Shown here in pieces: positions 10,714 to 23,239 of a stretch of 62,222 nucleotides of DNA. The notes beneath the pieces were generated by a model. That model did not search any database and was not told where the DNA came from. It was given only the letters and a program-made list of their open reading frames with translations. The translations under genes were made by a program, and so were the position numbers. The DNA comes from Pezicula radicicola. Lineage: Eukaryota > Ascomycota > Leotiomycetes > Helotiales > Dermateaceae. Positions within the stretch are counted from its first letter, which is position 1. Each line of letters begins with the position of its first letter. Where the stretch lies: the NCBI GenBank assembly GCA_003008705.1, contig PDUO01000052.1:10558-72779 (forward strand), written 5' to 3'.

Positions 10714-11759
10714 TGTACCCTTTTTTTTATTACTAAGTACTATACTCGGGGACAAATAGTTGAAGAAAGTGATATATTAATAACAAGTTTATAGACTTGC
10801 TATAAAAAAAGTTATAAGACCTAAACTATAAATCCGTCTCGTGACAGGGTGCGTCTCTAGACGTAGGGAAAGATATTATATGTTTAATAGTTCTTATATA
10901 TATTAACTATATTGACTAAGTCACCTAATTGACCTAAGATACTACTAGAAGTATTCGTTATATAAAACTTAACTTATATTACAAGTCTTAATCTTCTTCT
11001 ACTATCTTTATTAAATTATTGTATCTTTTATATTCCTTGTACTCTTTATCAGAATCGTAGTACCCGTCTAATTTAGTAACCCAGTGCCACCCCCCCGGCC
11101 AGGAGGAGATTAGTATAGGGAAAACTATATTTTATAGTATAAAAAGGTAGAATACTAGGGGTAGAGCCAATAGACACTGAGATGAGTATATGAATATAAT
11201 GATAGTGATATAGATTTATTACTAAATAGGAGAATATATTAATGAATATATAGATCAGAAGTTAATGGATAGTTGCTTGATTCTATATAGATAGGAAAAT
11301 AAGAGTATATATATATAAATGAGAGTGAGTATTAAATTATACATGAACGACTTATATAATATTAGAGAAATAGTCTAAATATATAGGAAATACTTAGAAA
11401 TAGACTACTAGAATAATACCGTTAGCTCATCTATAGTATAAATTAAATATAGACTATATTTATAGTTTTTGAATAAGTAGTAATACTATTATATTTAGTA
11501 ATAGGATTATAGGGTAATAGGTCTATAAGGGTTCGTGGTAGAATTTAGTTACTTAAAGGGTAAGCTATAGAGAATACTATTAGATAAGATTATATAATCC
11601 TTAGATCAGGCTCAATACCTAGTAGTATTATTACCCAAGGATAACTATATTTTATCTACTTTATCTAGTTCTACTACGACTATTTCATTAATTCTTTATC
11701 CTTAGGAATCTACCAACTATCTAGATTTTATTATCGTGTTTCCTAAATCTCGAAGGATA
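10714..11759. other. AT-rich RIP-affected tract, no gene recognised
   Basis: Strongly AT-rich with very frequent TA and CTAG words; a short GC island CCACCCCCCCGGCCAGG sits near 11090. No open frame or family motif is readable on either strand. Possibly the decayed downstream flank of the helicase/AAA pseudogene or an unidentifiable transposon. Confidence 0.5.
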
Positions 11760-14700
11760 AATCGACTATACCTTTGATCTATATTCCTACCTTATAGCCC
11801 CAACTCCGAGTCCGTAACGAAGTGACCACTAGCTAAACACCTATAGCCGCTATTCTACTTAATCCATTTAAAGCCGGTAGGATAAATTCCTAGAGTCCTT
11901 AATTACTACTATACCTTCGCCTCTTTCCTTCGTTCTTCTTCCCTAGCCTTGTACTAACTCTCTAGCTCTATAAGAAGCTCTTCTTAAGTACGACGTTCTA
12001 TTATATACCGAAGACAAGCCTCCTCGCGAAGCCGCTTAGCTTCTTGTAAGATAAACTAGTCTTTATTGTACTTGATGGCTTACTAAAAGGCTTACTTGGA
12101 TACCTACTCTTTCTACTAGAGAATTTTAGTATTATTTACTGTATTAGTGCTTACTTTGATTAGTTTTTAGTATTAATCTTCCTTCTTCTTAGCTACTTGT
12201 TTATTATACTAGAGTTATTCCTAGATAGCGTCGCTAATACTAGAGTTATACTTGATTTCGTTTACCGGGGCCGCTAGTGGTATATCCTTAGCTAATCGTT
12301 GAGGAGTCTCAGCCTCTAAAGTGTTCATAGTGGAGCTACTAGTAGTAGCTGTCCGAGGAGGTGGGAGTGCTTGGATATTTTATATCTAAGCTATTATATC
12401 ACTATAGAGAGAGCTAGGTCGAATTTTAGCTACGTCTTACCTCTAGCTACACTTAGAGATTATAGAGTTGAGGACGGTATAAATATAATCCTCCGTGACG
12501 GTAATAGTTTTCTTTATAGCGCTAGCTTTTAGAAGTAGGCTAAATATACTCTTGGTGATTATTTATATATCATGGGCGTTGGCCTAATTTATAATCCTAC
12601 TAAGAGTGTTGAATTAGTCTAGTGTTTCCTACTTAAAGTCTGGAGTAGGAGCCTCTAAGGTTAACAAGTCTAGGTCTTTCTTTTTCTTCCGTATATCGAG
12701 CTAACGGCCTCTTAGTAGCTGAATTAGTAGGTTGAGGTAGTTAGTAGGCTCTAGTCCACGAAAGATTATAGCTTCTAGAAAGCGACTTGTGAGACTAGGA
12801 TTTTATACTATTAAACGGTTTATATTATCGTTATAACTAGCTAGAATAACAATAAGCTTTTAAGTATATTTCAACTTTGTTAGATAATCCACGATTTCAT
12901 CTATCGCTTCCTCGGCGAATCCCTCCCCTGCAAGGCGATAAGCTTCGTCGATGAAAAGGACTCTACCTAATGTATTCTTAAGGACCTTTTGTACTTTTGG
13001 TCTAGTTTAGCCGATGTAGGACCCTACTAGTTCGGTGGCGGAGTACTCGACAATATCTACTTTAGTAAGAAATCCTATATCGTAGAAGACTTTACCTATT
13101 TTACGCGTAGTTAAAGTCTTTCTAGTACCTATAATTTGTTAGACAAGTAAATATCTTACTTGTAGTCTATCCAACTTACTAGGTAGGCCGCGGAAAAGAA
13201 AGTTGAATGGAATCTCTTCCCTAGGATCTATATCCATTGCTTTCAGCTCTCTCGCTGTATTTTAGTAGCCTTCGAGCTGAGATATAATGGTCTTACAACC
13301 AATTACACCTTTAAAGAGTAGACGGACATTTGTATCTATATGTTCGCCTCGATCGAAGTCTTCGTTAAAGTCAATTGGCTCGAAACGCGAGTAGTCATTA
13401 CTACCGTTCCCCTCATTAAGCCTCTGCTACTGTCTAGCTTTGGTATGATCAAGGATAATATCAACTTCACCTACGTTACTAAAGTTAGGTCGATTACGAG
13501 CCCGTCGTAGTACATCTATCACAGTACGTTTACCTAGGTCTGTCGTCTTGAATACCAATTTCCTAAGCTTGAGGTCAAAGATCTTTACTATTTCTCTGTC
13601 GTTGAAATCTTTAAACACAAAAGCGGAGGCAAGGGGGAATCTCCTACTAAGACCAGGATTGACCTTCTAGAATATCTCTTCTATCTGCTCCTTGTAGCCT
13701 GCGAGTAAAATACATCGATCATCACCTGGCACGCTCTGTACCTCGGCTACTACGGTATTAATCACTGTAGTCTTGTAAGGGTCGCTGGTGGAAGATTCAC
13801 CTAAGGAACCATACAAGCCGTATACTTCGTCTATTAGAAGAACTTTGCCCACCGTGGAGGCAAGGATACCTTTGGTTGTAGACTTAGATGCGCCAAGGAC
13901 GTTGCTAACAAAGTCGGAGGGGTTCTTTACAACAACTGTATAATGTCAGCGAAAGTCACTCTTAACTAGTGGTAGGCATGATTTTACCTTCACCATTTAA
14001 TAAGAACCTAAGATCCGCCAGAACCTGTCTGTACATCTTCGCAACAGTGGTTTTACCTGTACTAGGGGATCTAAGGAATACTTTGTTAAGGGAATACTCG
14101 ATTAGAGGCGCCTCGTCCAGCTCGCGCTAATAGTTGAACTAAACGGTACCGAACAAGGCCTAGATTGTTTTCTTGACAGCTGACAGGCTAATGAGATTCT
14201 AAAGCTGTTTCTAAGCCTCGGAGTTGTTCAGCGCTTTGGTAGGCTCAGGGCCGAGGAGGTTAGTACTTGTGAAAAAGAAGTCGTCTAGTTTTTCCCCGGT
14301 ATGCCTCTCTTTCGAGATTCTAACTGCTTGTCTGCTTGCAATTTTGGAGAGGGTATTTTCCATCTCGTGCGTATTGCCGAAGCCCTCTCGTCCTCGACCT
14401 CGACTAACGCGCTAGGCAACAATGCGAGCGAAGAGACCGCCTAGGCCATCTTCGACCTCCATTCTGTTGTCATATCTCTTGTTCATTTTATGGGCGAGTA
14501 TCTGCAGCAGTAACTCGTCGTCTTCGTAGTCCTTAAATTGAAATTCGTGCGGAAAGCGACTTGGGAAGCTAGGGTTATGTACGAAGAACTTTTCCATCTG
14601 TTTGTTGTATCTAGCGAGAATGAAGACGACCTTTCTAGTCAAGTTCTCCAATTCTGCAAGAATGAAGTTAAGAACAGTAGTTCCCCCAAAGTTACCGCCA

Positions 14701-17700
14701 GATACTAGTTAGTATACTTCATCAATAAATAAAGTACCACCACCATTATTCTAAATATCCTCTAGCTTCTTTATGTAGCCCGACACCCCTTCATTTACGA
14801 GAGCTGCGCCTGTCGTCTCGACAAATTCACTCCTAGGCAAAGCTCCGACAGAAGTGAGGAACTTGGCATAGAGCCGAGCGACAGTAGTTTTGCCTACGAG
14901 TGTCAATAATTGAGCTCAATTATTATTGTAGAAAGGAATAGTAATTGCTTACCAGTTCTAGGATTGCCTAAGAAAGAGGCTCCGAAGTGTTTGTTTGATA
15001 TATCGAGACCTTGACGTACAGCAGTATCTACCTCCAACTTAATCGTAAGGAACTTGTCTTTTACATCTTCCAAGCCAATCATACTCATCAAATCATCAAG
15101 AGCTTCGTTGTCTATACCTTCGTAGCGTTTGAAATGCTCCCACTGCTTTTTTGCTGATGACCAGTCTTCTTCGTTCTCCACAGCCACTCTCTTGCCCAAC
15201 GACTTAGACGCTTGTGGTTTGGTGCAGGACTGTCGCTGCTTTTCAAGATTATTTGCTGTTACTTTAAGATTGGCTAGGTCCTGCTTCTTTTGCTCAAGTA
15301 CCCTGGCCGAGTCTTCAGCCTCCCGGTGATCTTGTAGAATACGTCTCTAGTGATCAATCTCAGCTTGATTTTCCGCAAGCTGTAGTGCATAAGCAGCCCT
15401 CTTGGTATCACGTTCGGCATCGAGTTGTGTATTTCACTTTCGAATTCGTTCTCTCTGTTGATCTTCCTCTATACAAATCGTGTAAGCCGCCTAAGACTTT
15501 GAGCAAGGGCGCTGGGATCTGTGCTTCTGTGAACAGACAAACTGAACCAATGCCTAGTATTCCATCTTGGAGTGATCATACAGTTGATGGCATTTGGAAG
15601 GGTAGTAATGAGTACCACAGCTTAATTGTGTTCCGCTTTTTCATATTAGCTAAATGAATCTTGGTATCGAGTAAGACGAACTTACCATGGCTCCGAACAT
15701 CCGCCATCAGGACATTCAATGTCAAAATCACGAGCTATCTTCAAAAGGACTTTCTTATGCGGATGCTGCTGGCACTGGACTGGAAGACCGTTATATAGAT
15801 GACTGTTCTCCTTTATGAAGTGCAGGAATGGCGTCTATGCTTGATCTGCATTGCGACTCTTGCGGAAGGTTTGTGCATTGCCAATCATGATGAGTCCGTC
15901 ACGGGCTCGAGAAAGCAGGACATTGAGTCGCTTAGGCGAAAACATGAACCTAATGTCGCCTTTTTCGTTGCTACGCGTGAGAGATACAATGATAATTTCA
16001 CTCTCTTCACCCTGGTAGTTATCTGAGGTCAAGAAGGTTAGCGAGAGCTTTGGAATATAAAAGCCATTAATATACCGATCGTGGAAATTTTGATAGGGTG
16101 TTTGTTGATATTTGCGCTGGCCTCCGAAAGTAAACCTGCTCGAACAAGATCGAAGGAATCGAGATCGTTGAGAACTGGATCGTTTTCTACCATAAGGTGA
16201 TCAGCTGGTCTTCGATTCAGGGTCTCGACGGTCTGCAAGCTCTTGGGCATCGACCTCTAGATAAATGTGGTTGAAGAAGACTACTCGGTCTCGGATCCCA
16301 CGCACCGGTGTCCGATTTAGTGTCTTGTCAGCGTCTTGAAGGCTGGGGTACGTTAAGTGCCTGACCAAAGATGAGATTTCCGGGTATATACGGTGTTGCT
16401 TAGACAGTGTGGTGTGGGGATAGTTTACGAGCACAAGCCGCTTAAACATAGACTGATTAAGGTCATATCCATCGCCTTTCTCGATACTGATTACGTAATT
16501 GCTATACTTTAGACGTAATTGTTTGTGATCTCCGATAAGAATAAGCTGCTTAGTATTTAGCCACGGTGTAGTCAGAACGTAGCTTTCTAGAATTTCGCCG
16601 GCTTCCTTAACTAGGACAACTCCTAGTGCGGCATTGCGAAGATCGGAAGTATACTTAGCGGCAGCTGTTGTAGTACAACTAATGACTCTCATACTTTTGA
16701 GAGTCTGTGCTATCCTCTCTCCTAGGACTTGTGCTAAACGCTGCTGATATTTGTTGTAGCGTGAAAGTAGAGTGGCGACTTTGGACGCTTGTTCGTTTAA
16801 CAGAGCGGTAGTCCAACGTTTTATACGTTCTAGTCTAGAGTTCGCGTCCATGGCCCAAATTTTATAATGTTCCGCAGCTTGCTTTTTAAAAATACTAGCA
16901 TCCTCACCTCGCGACTATCTGTTATAGAGGTAATCTAGTTTGATTTCCTTTCTACCCTTACTAACGTACATCATTCCATCTTCCTCATCGGGTATAAGTA
17001 GTACTAGATAGAAATGATGATTATCATCGCTAAACTTAAGGTAAGCAAGTATGTCCTTCTACGATACTCCAGTCTAGGTATAAGACTTGAGCTCAATTGA
17101 CAGCTTAGTCCGGTAGTCCTTAACGAGATTTTCTAAGTTGTTGACTATCTCCTACCTAGTGCGAGATTTATTATAGCCACTAGTTCTTTGTCTCTCGAAT
17201 AAGTTCAAAGGCGCGGTACGTGGTGTAGATTTCGATCCAAGTCGAACGACACTCTGCGGTGGAATCCCATTGTCTAGAAGGTCTTTAAGAAATTGGTCCA
17301 GTGCATGATTGGTATAGCTTAGAACAAGAATAGTCTCGCTTATATGCTTGTACAAAGCTTTTGCGATCAAAGCACCAATAAAAGACTTGCCCGTTCCTGG
17401 TAATGTCAATAGTTGTGATTAAAAGAGCACGCAATTGATGAACTTACCTGGTGGTCCTTGTATTAGACTCACAGACTGTCCGAGTCTAGCGATGAGAGAA
17501 TCTATCTAAGATTGATCGAGATCGATAGGTTGGTCCGTTTTAAGCAGGCGTTGGATGATCGGACTACCCTTAGCTCGTAGCTCGTCAACAAATGCGCTGT
17601 CAACGGCCACAGTAGTCTAAGATACCTCGTCTAGAATTGTCCCTAGGAGGAATTGCGCGAGTAGAATATCTTTTATATCTTGTAGACATTACAGCACAGG

Positions 17701-19330
17701 CTCATAGGCAAAGAACGGAGTGTCAACTTGGATATAGTCAACTAGCGTTGTTCCCTTTAAAGCTAATAAAAGGGTTCTGAAAGCATCGTCTCTGTATATC
17801 TTTAAGGTAATAGCCGGAGGATCTTTAAGCAATCCGGCTTCATCTCTATCTAGGATGGTGAAAGCAACGATCTGGTCTCCTTGTAATAAACAGCTGAACG
17901 ATTGATGCTTGAGGGATTATGGATTGCTTTTGAGGTAAGTCTTTCTCTCGGCAGCTGACATCTTTGCGAACTTTTCTATGCCAAGCCCGCTGTGTAGCTT
18001 TAAAGTACATTGCTTCCATTTCTTCGGCTCACTATATTTAGTTCCAGCAAGACTGAGGCGCTCAAGGATGACAGGAGACCGTCTCCCTTTCTTCTTGCTA
18101 GTCGCGATGCGAACATCGTCCCTCAGTTTAGTAAGTATATCTTCCCAAAGGAGGCGAAACTGGTTATCTAGGTGAATTCCGACCTGATTTTCAGGCTCAG
18201 CTTGGGCGATTTCTTTGGCCGGTCTGTAGAATGGTTGCGTGTCCGATATTAATTCGTCTACAGTGGGAAATATTGCTGTCTCGCAGTAGTCAACGAAGTC
18301 GTTGTCATGTTGACCTCCTAGTCTAGCGTTGTCCGGGTTGGCATTTACGCTACTTTCTTTAGCTTTTAAGAAGTATTGAATTTTATAACCGAGAACACGA
18401 GTTTCATAGGATGATGATTTTAGAAGAGATCCTAAATTCATTATAGATTTCGCGGTTTCCATTACTTCGATGTTGTTATTAGAAGGCATCGAGAGAAGCT
18501 CCTAAAGGAGCCAAGTAAAACCATGTATTGTATTCTCATTGAGAGAGCCATTTTTATGCGAAACAATCAAGGCGTTCCAAAGAGTGGGAGGATTAGCAAT
18601 GATGACAAGGATATCTTGAAGAAACTGGCCGCCAGAAATTTGCTTAATGGTAGGGTCAGAGATATATTCAAGAAATACTGCAATAGATTGGTTGATGTAG
18701 TTGATGGATATGTCGAGCCTTAGAGCTCGACGAAGTACGTCAATAGATAGTTGCTTTGCAAAAAGTCTCTCTACACAAGTTACACGGTCGTCTTATGCGT
18801 ATAGAGCTTCCAAAAACAGCTTCGCACGATCAGTATTAGTGATGGAGGATTTCCCAAATGCAATAGATCCAAGGAACTTGTTCAATTGGATAGCTCGATC
18901 TCCGTTAAATACTATTAGAATATCGCAAAGAGAAGAAGTTGTGTACCAATAGTGACCTTGTAGGGAGTAGTGGAGTCTTAAAACAGTGGTCGGTTATCGA
19001 TAAATCAGAACATGTTGTAGGTGAATCGTGGTTGAGAGAAAATGCTTGACGTTCCTCTTACTAACAGTAGCGATAAATCTTTGTGATGTAGCCTTAAAAA
19101 ATTTCAAACAATTCTCGATCGACTTGTATATTCTCTGTCTAAGTAAGCTCCTCAGCTGTCAATGACCAAGAGTTGTAGCCTAAAAAGAAGTTCTGTGAAC
19201 ACCAATTATAGTTCTGCTTCTCTTTAAAAACGAAAACAAAGAGGATAAAAAAGAAGGAATTTTAGAACCATTGAACAAGGCGTTGTAGTCGCACTGTTGC
19301 ATTCTCCGCGTTATACAGCCGCATCTCTCC
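11760..19330 (-). pseudogene. NFX1-type zinc-finger helicase fused to three CbbX-like AAA domains, RIP-inactivated
   Basis: One giant gene (about 2,200 codons) read right to left. N-terminal helical region at 18960-18489 (SITNTDRAKLFLEALYA, YINQSIAVFLEYISDP) continuing to 17917. SF1 helicase Walker A at 17460-17380, GPPG-TGKSFIGAL, split by a 51-nt intron (17397-17447); helicase core at 16851-16201 (LILIGDHKQLR, LSKQHRIYPEISSLVR); C-terminal helicase motif at 16032-15835 (NYQGEESEIIIVSLTRSN, RLNVLLSRARDGLIMIGNA). NFX1/Cys-rich region around 15830-15500 (DFDIECPDGGC, PSKCHQLYDHSKM), then a coiled coil. AAA-1 from 15199 (FLGNPRTG-KTTVARLYAKFL, intron 14894-14952), AAA-2 near 14100-13430 (SPSTGKTTVAKMY, LLIDEVYGLYG), AAA-3 near 13200-12850 (RVLFIDEAYRLAGEGF). 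Numerous TAG/TAA stops and altered P-loop glycines show it is dead. Family knowledge: NFX1-type helicases include RNA-silencing factors (fission yeast Hrr1, animal ZNFX1). Both outer ends are approximate. Confidence 0.85.
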
Positions 19331-19553
19331 ACCAATAGGGATCTCTAGCCTTTAAAGATAATGCAAGAAATTGGCCTGCCTCGCCTACCTCATGTGGTGC
19401 TAACAAACCCTACAAAAACACCTACTTTTAGTCTTGGGACCGAGCCGCTACGAGTAGCTAATTGAAGCCTTTCTTCCGCCATCATCAAACTCAATCTTGC
19501 TTCAGCGCGAACGATAGTTGATTCAAAAGCCAGCGAGAGCGAAAATTCACAAG
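19331..19553. promoter_or_regulatory. Divergent promoter between NFX1-AAA and RG-protein pseudogenes
   Basis: About 220 bp separates the readable N-terminus of the minus-strand helicase/AAA pseudogene from the ATG of the plus-strand RG-rich pseudogene. The head-to-head arrangement would allow a shared bidirectional promoter in an intact copy. No TATA box or operator is clear. Confidence 0.35.
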
Positions 19554-21088
19554 ATGTTCTCGTCGAGCAGTTATGATCGATTTGGCGATCGTGGTCGTGG
19601 TCGTAGTCGTGGTCGTGGTCGTTACAGTGCTGTACGTCGAGACAGCGGACAAGGCCGGCGTTCAGCAGCTCCTAAGACTCTAAGAAGTCCATCACCGCCA
19701 ATTGGTCTAGTCTTGACTACCATCCGTCACAGCGAGCTAGAGGCCGATCAAGCCTCATCTAGCGATACCAGAATCACAGGCCTAGAAGATGTCGCATCGT
19801 ACAACTGGCTCAAAGCAAATGAGCTAACAATCATGACTCCTAGTTGATATTCTCATAACTTAAGTTCTCACAACATCAGAAAAGCCCTAATGTAAGAGCA
19901 GGCAAGCCTCCAAAGTGGACGCCTACAGCCAGGCTGACTAAGCTCGCGGAAGACAATCCCAACGGCACTTACTATCGAGACCCAAACGCTGTGTATTTCC
20001 CATCGTATCCTATGGAGCTAGTCGTTCGTTCTATCTTCGAAGCGCGCCCCGATTTCAATGCCTAGGAAGTCGATGTCTTCGGTTGCGGAAGTACTTTTAG
20101 AAACTTACTTAGGTTCGCCCGCAATGTCGAAACCGAGAAGCCATTTCGATTTCTAGTTAAGGTGGTAGGTGAGATAGTCTTTTTGATCCGAAGAGAGAAC
20201 TCGCTAAAGGAAGTGATTGTAGATATTCGTGGCTATGGGCATAGTTTCCCTAAAGCGAACACTACCTGGGATACCGACCTCTAGAGTTCTAATACTCATC
20301 AACGCATTATCTGCTACTAGCTTGGTCATCTCAATATAATCATCCGATTTGAAGCGGACGGCTATCTTGCAGAGAAAGTTCCAGCGAAGAAGACGTATAC
20401 CAGCCTGGCAAATCAGGAGGAAAATGAAGACTTTCTTGTGTCAGCCCTTGCAGGAAACACCATCAGTGCGTACACGCCTAAGAACTTGGACAGCCTAAAG
20501 GTCACTCGAGGTCAAGGATCTATACCCTAGTCTACAGTTTTCGATCTGAAAACGCGCTCAATTAAAAAGAAGTACCATGACACCACGGTATCCGACCAAA
20601 TTCCCCGCCTTTGGATCCGCCAGATTTCATTCTTCGTTCTTGCGTACCACGACTATGGCCTCTTTAGATCAGAAGAAGTTACGGTCCGCAACATCAAACT
20701 AGATGTCGCAAGGTGGGAGAGCGATAACAAGGGAGATGTGCGTAAATTGATCCGTCTTATCAAGAAGATTGCGAACGTCGTTAAGGCTACGCCGGGACGA
20801 AAGCTGGAAGTCCGGTATCGATATGGGCTTGGATTGGAACTGAGGGAGTAAGTCGAGGGAGTGGCCTCTGTCTTGCCCAATGATCTTGCTGCACAGTAGG
20901 CTGATCAAGGCAGTCGGGCGGAATCTACTAGTGTAGCTCTCGGAAAATGCTCCGTTGATGGAGCCGTAGGTCTTGAGCACGATTCTGTTGAGAAAGGGGT
21001 GGCTAGTAAGTCTCCCCTACTAGAGTACATTCCCCATCAACCGCCAATGTCCGCGAGTTCCCAAATCTCCAAATCCCGAATCAACTAA
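19554..21088 (+). pseudogene. Arg-Gly-rich N-terminus conserved fungal protein, RIP-inactivated
   Basis: Starts MFSSSSYDRFGDRGRGR, with an RG/RS repeat (residues about 10-24) encoded by CGTGGTCGTGGTCG repeats. After a probable intron (GTTGAT...GAGCAG, about 19842-19898) a single frame runs to 21088: KPPKWTPTARLTKL, NGTYYRDPNAVYFPSYPME, VDVFGCGSTFRNLLRFARN, then STVFDLKTRSIKKKY, RLWIRQISFFVLAYHDYGLF and a C-terminal tail. Five in-frame stops (four TAG, one TAA) sit where Gln or Trp codons are expected, the classic RIP pattern, with no frameshift. Similar fungal proteins are sometimes labelled geranylgeranyl pyrophosphate synthetase; I see no DDxxD prenyl-substrate motif and do not adopt that name. 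It lies head to head with the NFX1-AAA pseudogene. Function unknown; the RG tract suggests RNA binding (inference). Confidence 0.8.
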
Positions 21089-21146
21089 CAAAGAAATATT
21101 GTCTAAAGTCTAGAATACATTCAATCCGCGCGAAACCCCTTTCCCT

Positions 21147-22679
21147 CTAATCATCTAGGTATGCAGCAAGATCCCTAGCTAAGCTGTCGACATAGATTTC
21201 TGTGCCCCAGCAATGAATATTATTAAGTATATCACTTAGTTCTTGAAGGTCGGCAGGATCGACTATAGAACCTCCCCAGATATTAGTTATAGTACAGCCA
21301 AGCCAAGCAGCTTCGTCTCGAGAAGAAGAGGAGTTAGATGATAAATCCTGTTCCGATTCTAGAGAAGCTGTAGATTTATTCGCCGGAAAAGTACTGTATT
21401 AGAAGACATAAATATCGACTTGTTCTCGGAAGACTGTAACTCTAAAATGGAGTAATGTATCATATGTGGTCGAGGGACCAGTACTCTAGGATTTGTCTTT
21501 CTTCTCCTTTAATACTTTAAATGCTCTCTTGTACAGCTGATGACGATTGAAGAGAGCTGTGCTACTATAGACTGCTAGCTTGTGCTTAAGGAAAGATTTT
21601 ATCTGAGGAGATGTAAAATCCCGAGTTGATATACTCGGTAATTCGTTGAAGGCGAAGCTTAGGTACGGGGAAGTGGCAGAGAGTGGGAAACCTGGGGCCT
21701 TCCTAATAAATGTCACTTGGGTAATTTTAGACAAAGAGTACCTAAAGCTTTGTACTGAAATCTAATGTGAAAAGTCGAACGGACAGCTCGGCAACTATAG
21801 GTTTGGTGTTGATGGAGATATCGGAGCCTGAACAGATGGCTCTTTTGGATCGTTTCCGCCAGACTAGTTTGATAAGGTTTAAGGGTGGATTTTGCTAGAC
21901 TGGGTTCCGCCAGACCGGTTTGATGAGGCTTTAGACTGCATTACGCCAGACTAGGTGGTTATTGGAGTTTTTAGGGCGGTGTTGGTTGAACGGTGAATCA
22001 GAGGGGGTAGGTCGTAATGCTTGGTTGTGGTAGACAGGTTGTGGATTCCTGTACATTTGAGAGAATTTATAGCACCATCTAAGAAGATGTGTTTATCCAA
22101 ATACTACCGTACAGAGTATTACGAAGAATTTAATTCCATCAACTTATTAATAGCCTCCGCCATTGTATTGAAGGAGTTGTTATCTTTAGTCGACTCTAGT
22201 TTCATATCCAAGCTTGGTTCAGTCGCCCAGACCCTTTCGGCACTAGATCGCCGCGATTCCTTCGCGGTAGACTTCTGCCATTCCTTTATAGTAGACTTGA
22301 TTTGTTCTATCCATTTCTTTCTAGCCCCATCGTTGTCCTCAATGATCTCAATGCCATATTGCTGGAGGACTTGGTCAGAGATATAGTTTACGAAATCTTC
22401 TATTCCGCCAACTGTTGGCATTGGGGCTATGTGCGTTATTGGTAGCAAAGCTTCGTCTTCGGAGGGTTCAGAGGGTTCAGAGAGTTCGTAAGAGATACTA
22501 GAGCAGTGTTTGGCGACCTCTGCCCAGAGATCGCTAATCAATGTTAGATCTCCGTCAGGCGGTGAAAGATCTGGTGAAGGTAGTCTTTCGGCGAAGGATA
22601 AGGGCAAGGGGGAAGACGATGAAGGTGTGGGTGGATTTGGGTAGCTAAGTAAGTTTAAGAGAATTAGCAGCGCTCGCAT
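21147..22679 (-). pseudogene. Unrecognised protein, probably degraded
   Basis: The N-terminal 186 aa are open from 22679 to 22119: a Pro/Ser-rich leader, then the helical PTVGGIEDFVNYISDQ and KKWIEQIKSTIKEWQKSTAK. After stops, a second open segment (21734-21486, SKITQVTFIRKAPGFPLS, HKLAVYSSTALFNRHQLYKR) and a third (LHFRVTVFREQVDIYVF, NSSSSRDEAAWLGC) can be read to a TAG at 21147. Their spacing suggests one gene of roughly 450-500 codons with several RIP-type stops, or a gene with unrecognised introns. I recognise no domain. It lies between the RG-protein pseudogene (convergent) and the NRPS remnant (divergent). Confidence 0.45.
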
Positions 22680-23239
22680 AAATGTTACTTTAGGGTAATA
22701 TTACCTAGGGTAATTCTTGGGTTGATGATGATGTTGATGTTGGTGGGGTTGGTGTTGGTGTTTATAGTGATTAGATTCACTATCTGCTGTTGTACAAAGG
22801 ATATGCGCAGCTAGATGTCTTGTATCAATTAGGGGATAGATGTCGCCTACTTTCTTAGTGCGACAGTCTTAACAAAGAGCTATGAGATTTTTATCCATGT
22901 TGGATGTACTTCTCTTTACATTAAGGATTGATAACAATAGGATTTGATTGTTGCTATATATATAAAGTCTTACAATGTGCACGGTGTGCATGGTGCGGCC
23001 GCATTGTGTTGCTCTTATCGTACAGTAGACAGGGGCTCTTATCGTACCTAGACAGGAGCTCTTATTATAGGAGTTCTTATTGTAGGTAAGAGCTTATTAT
23101 TACTAAGTATTAATAATATACATCTTCATATTAAAAACAATAATCTAGAAAAGACTAATGTTATTAGTATAGAGGCCCCATCTAATAGAATATTCTAGAA
23201 TTTTACTTGTTGTAGGTACATCTGTATAAAAAGCTTTAG
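22680..23239. other. Intergenic region with short tandem GCTCTTATyGTA repeats
   Basis: No gene. A GATGTTGATGTTGGTG-type simple repeat lies at about 22725-22762. At about 23010-23095 an element of the form (G/A)GCTCTTATyGTA with AGACAGG spacers repeats four times with decay. The NRPS homology begins abruptly at about 23240, so a deletion or insertion junction lies here. Confidence 0.5.

Noticed and set aside
11080..11105. GC island in the AT-rich tract as a promoter or gene start
   Set aside because: Too short, with no open frame or conserved motif on either side.
19554..21088. Naming the RG-rich pseudogene geranylgeranyl pyrophosphate synthetase
   Set aside because: No Asp-rich DDxxD motif or prenyltransferase helices are visible; that label on relatives looks like propagated misannotation.
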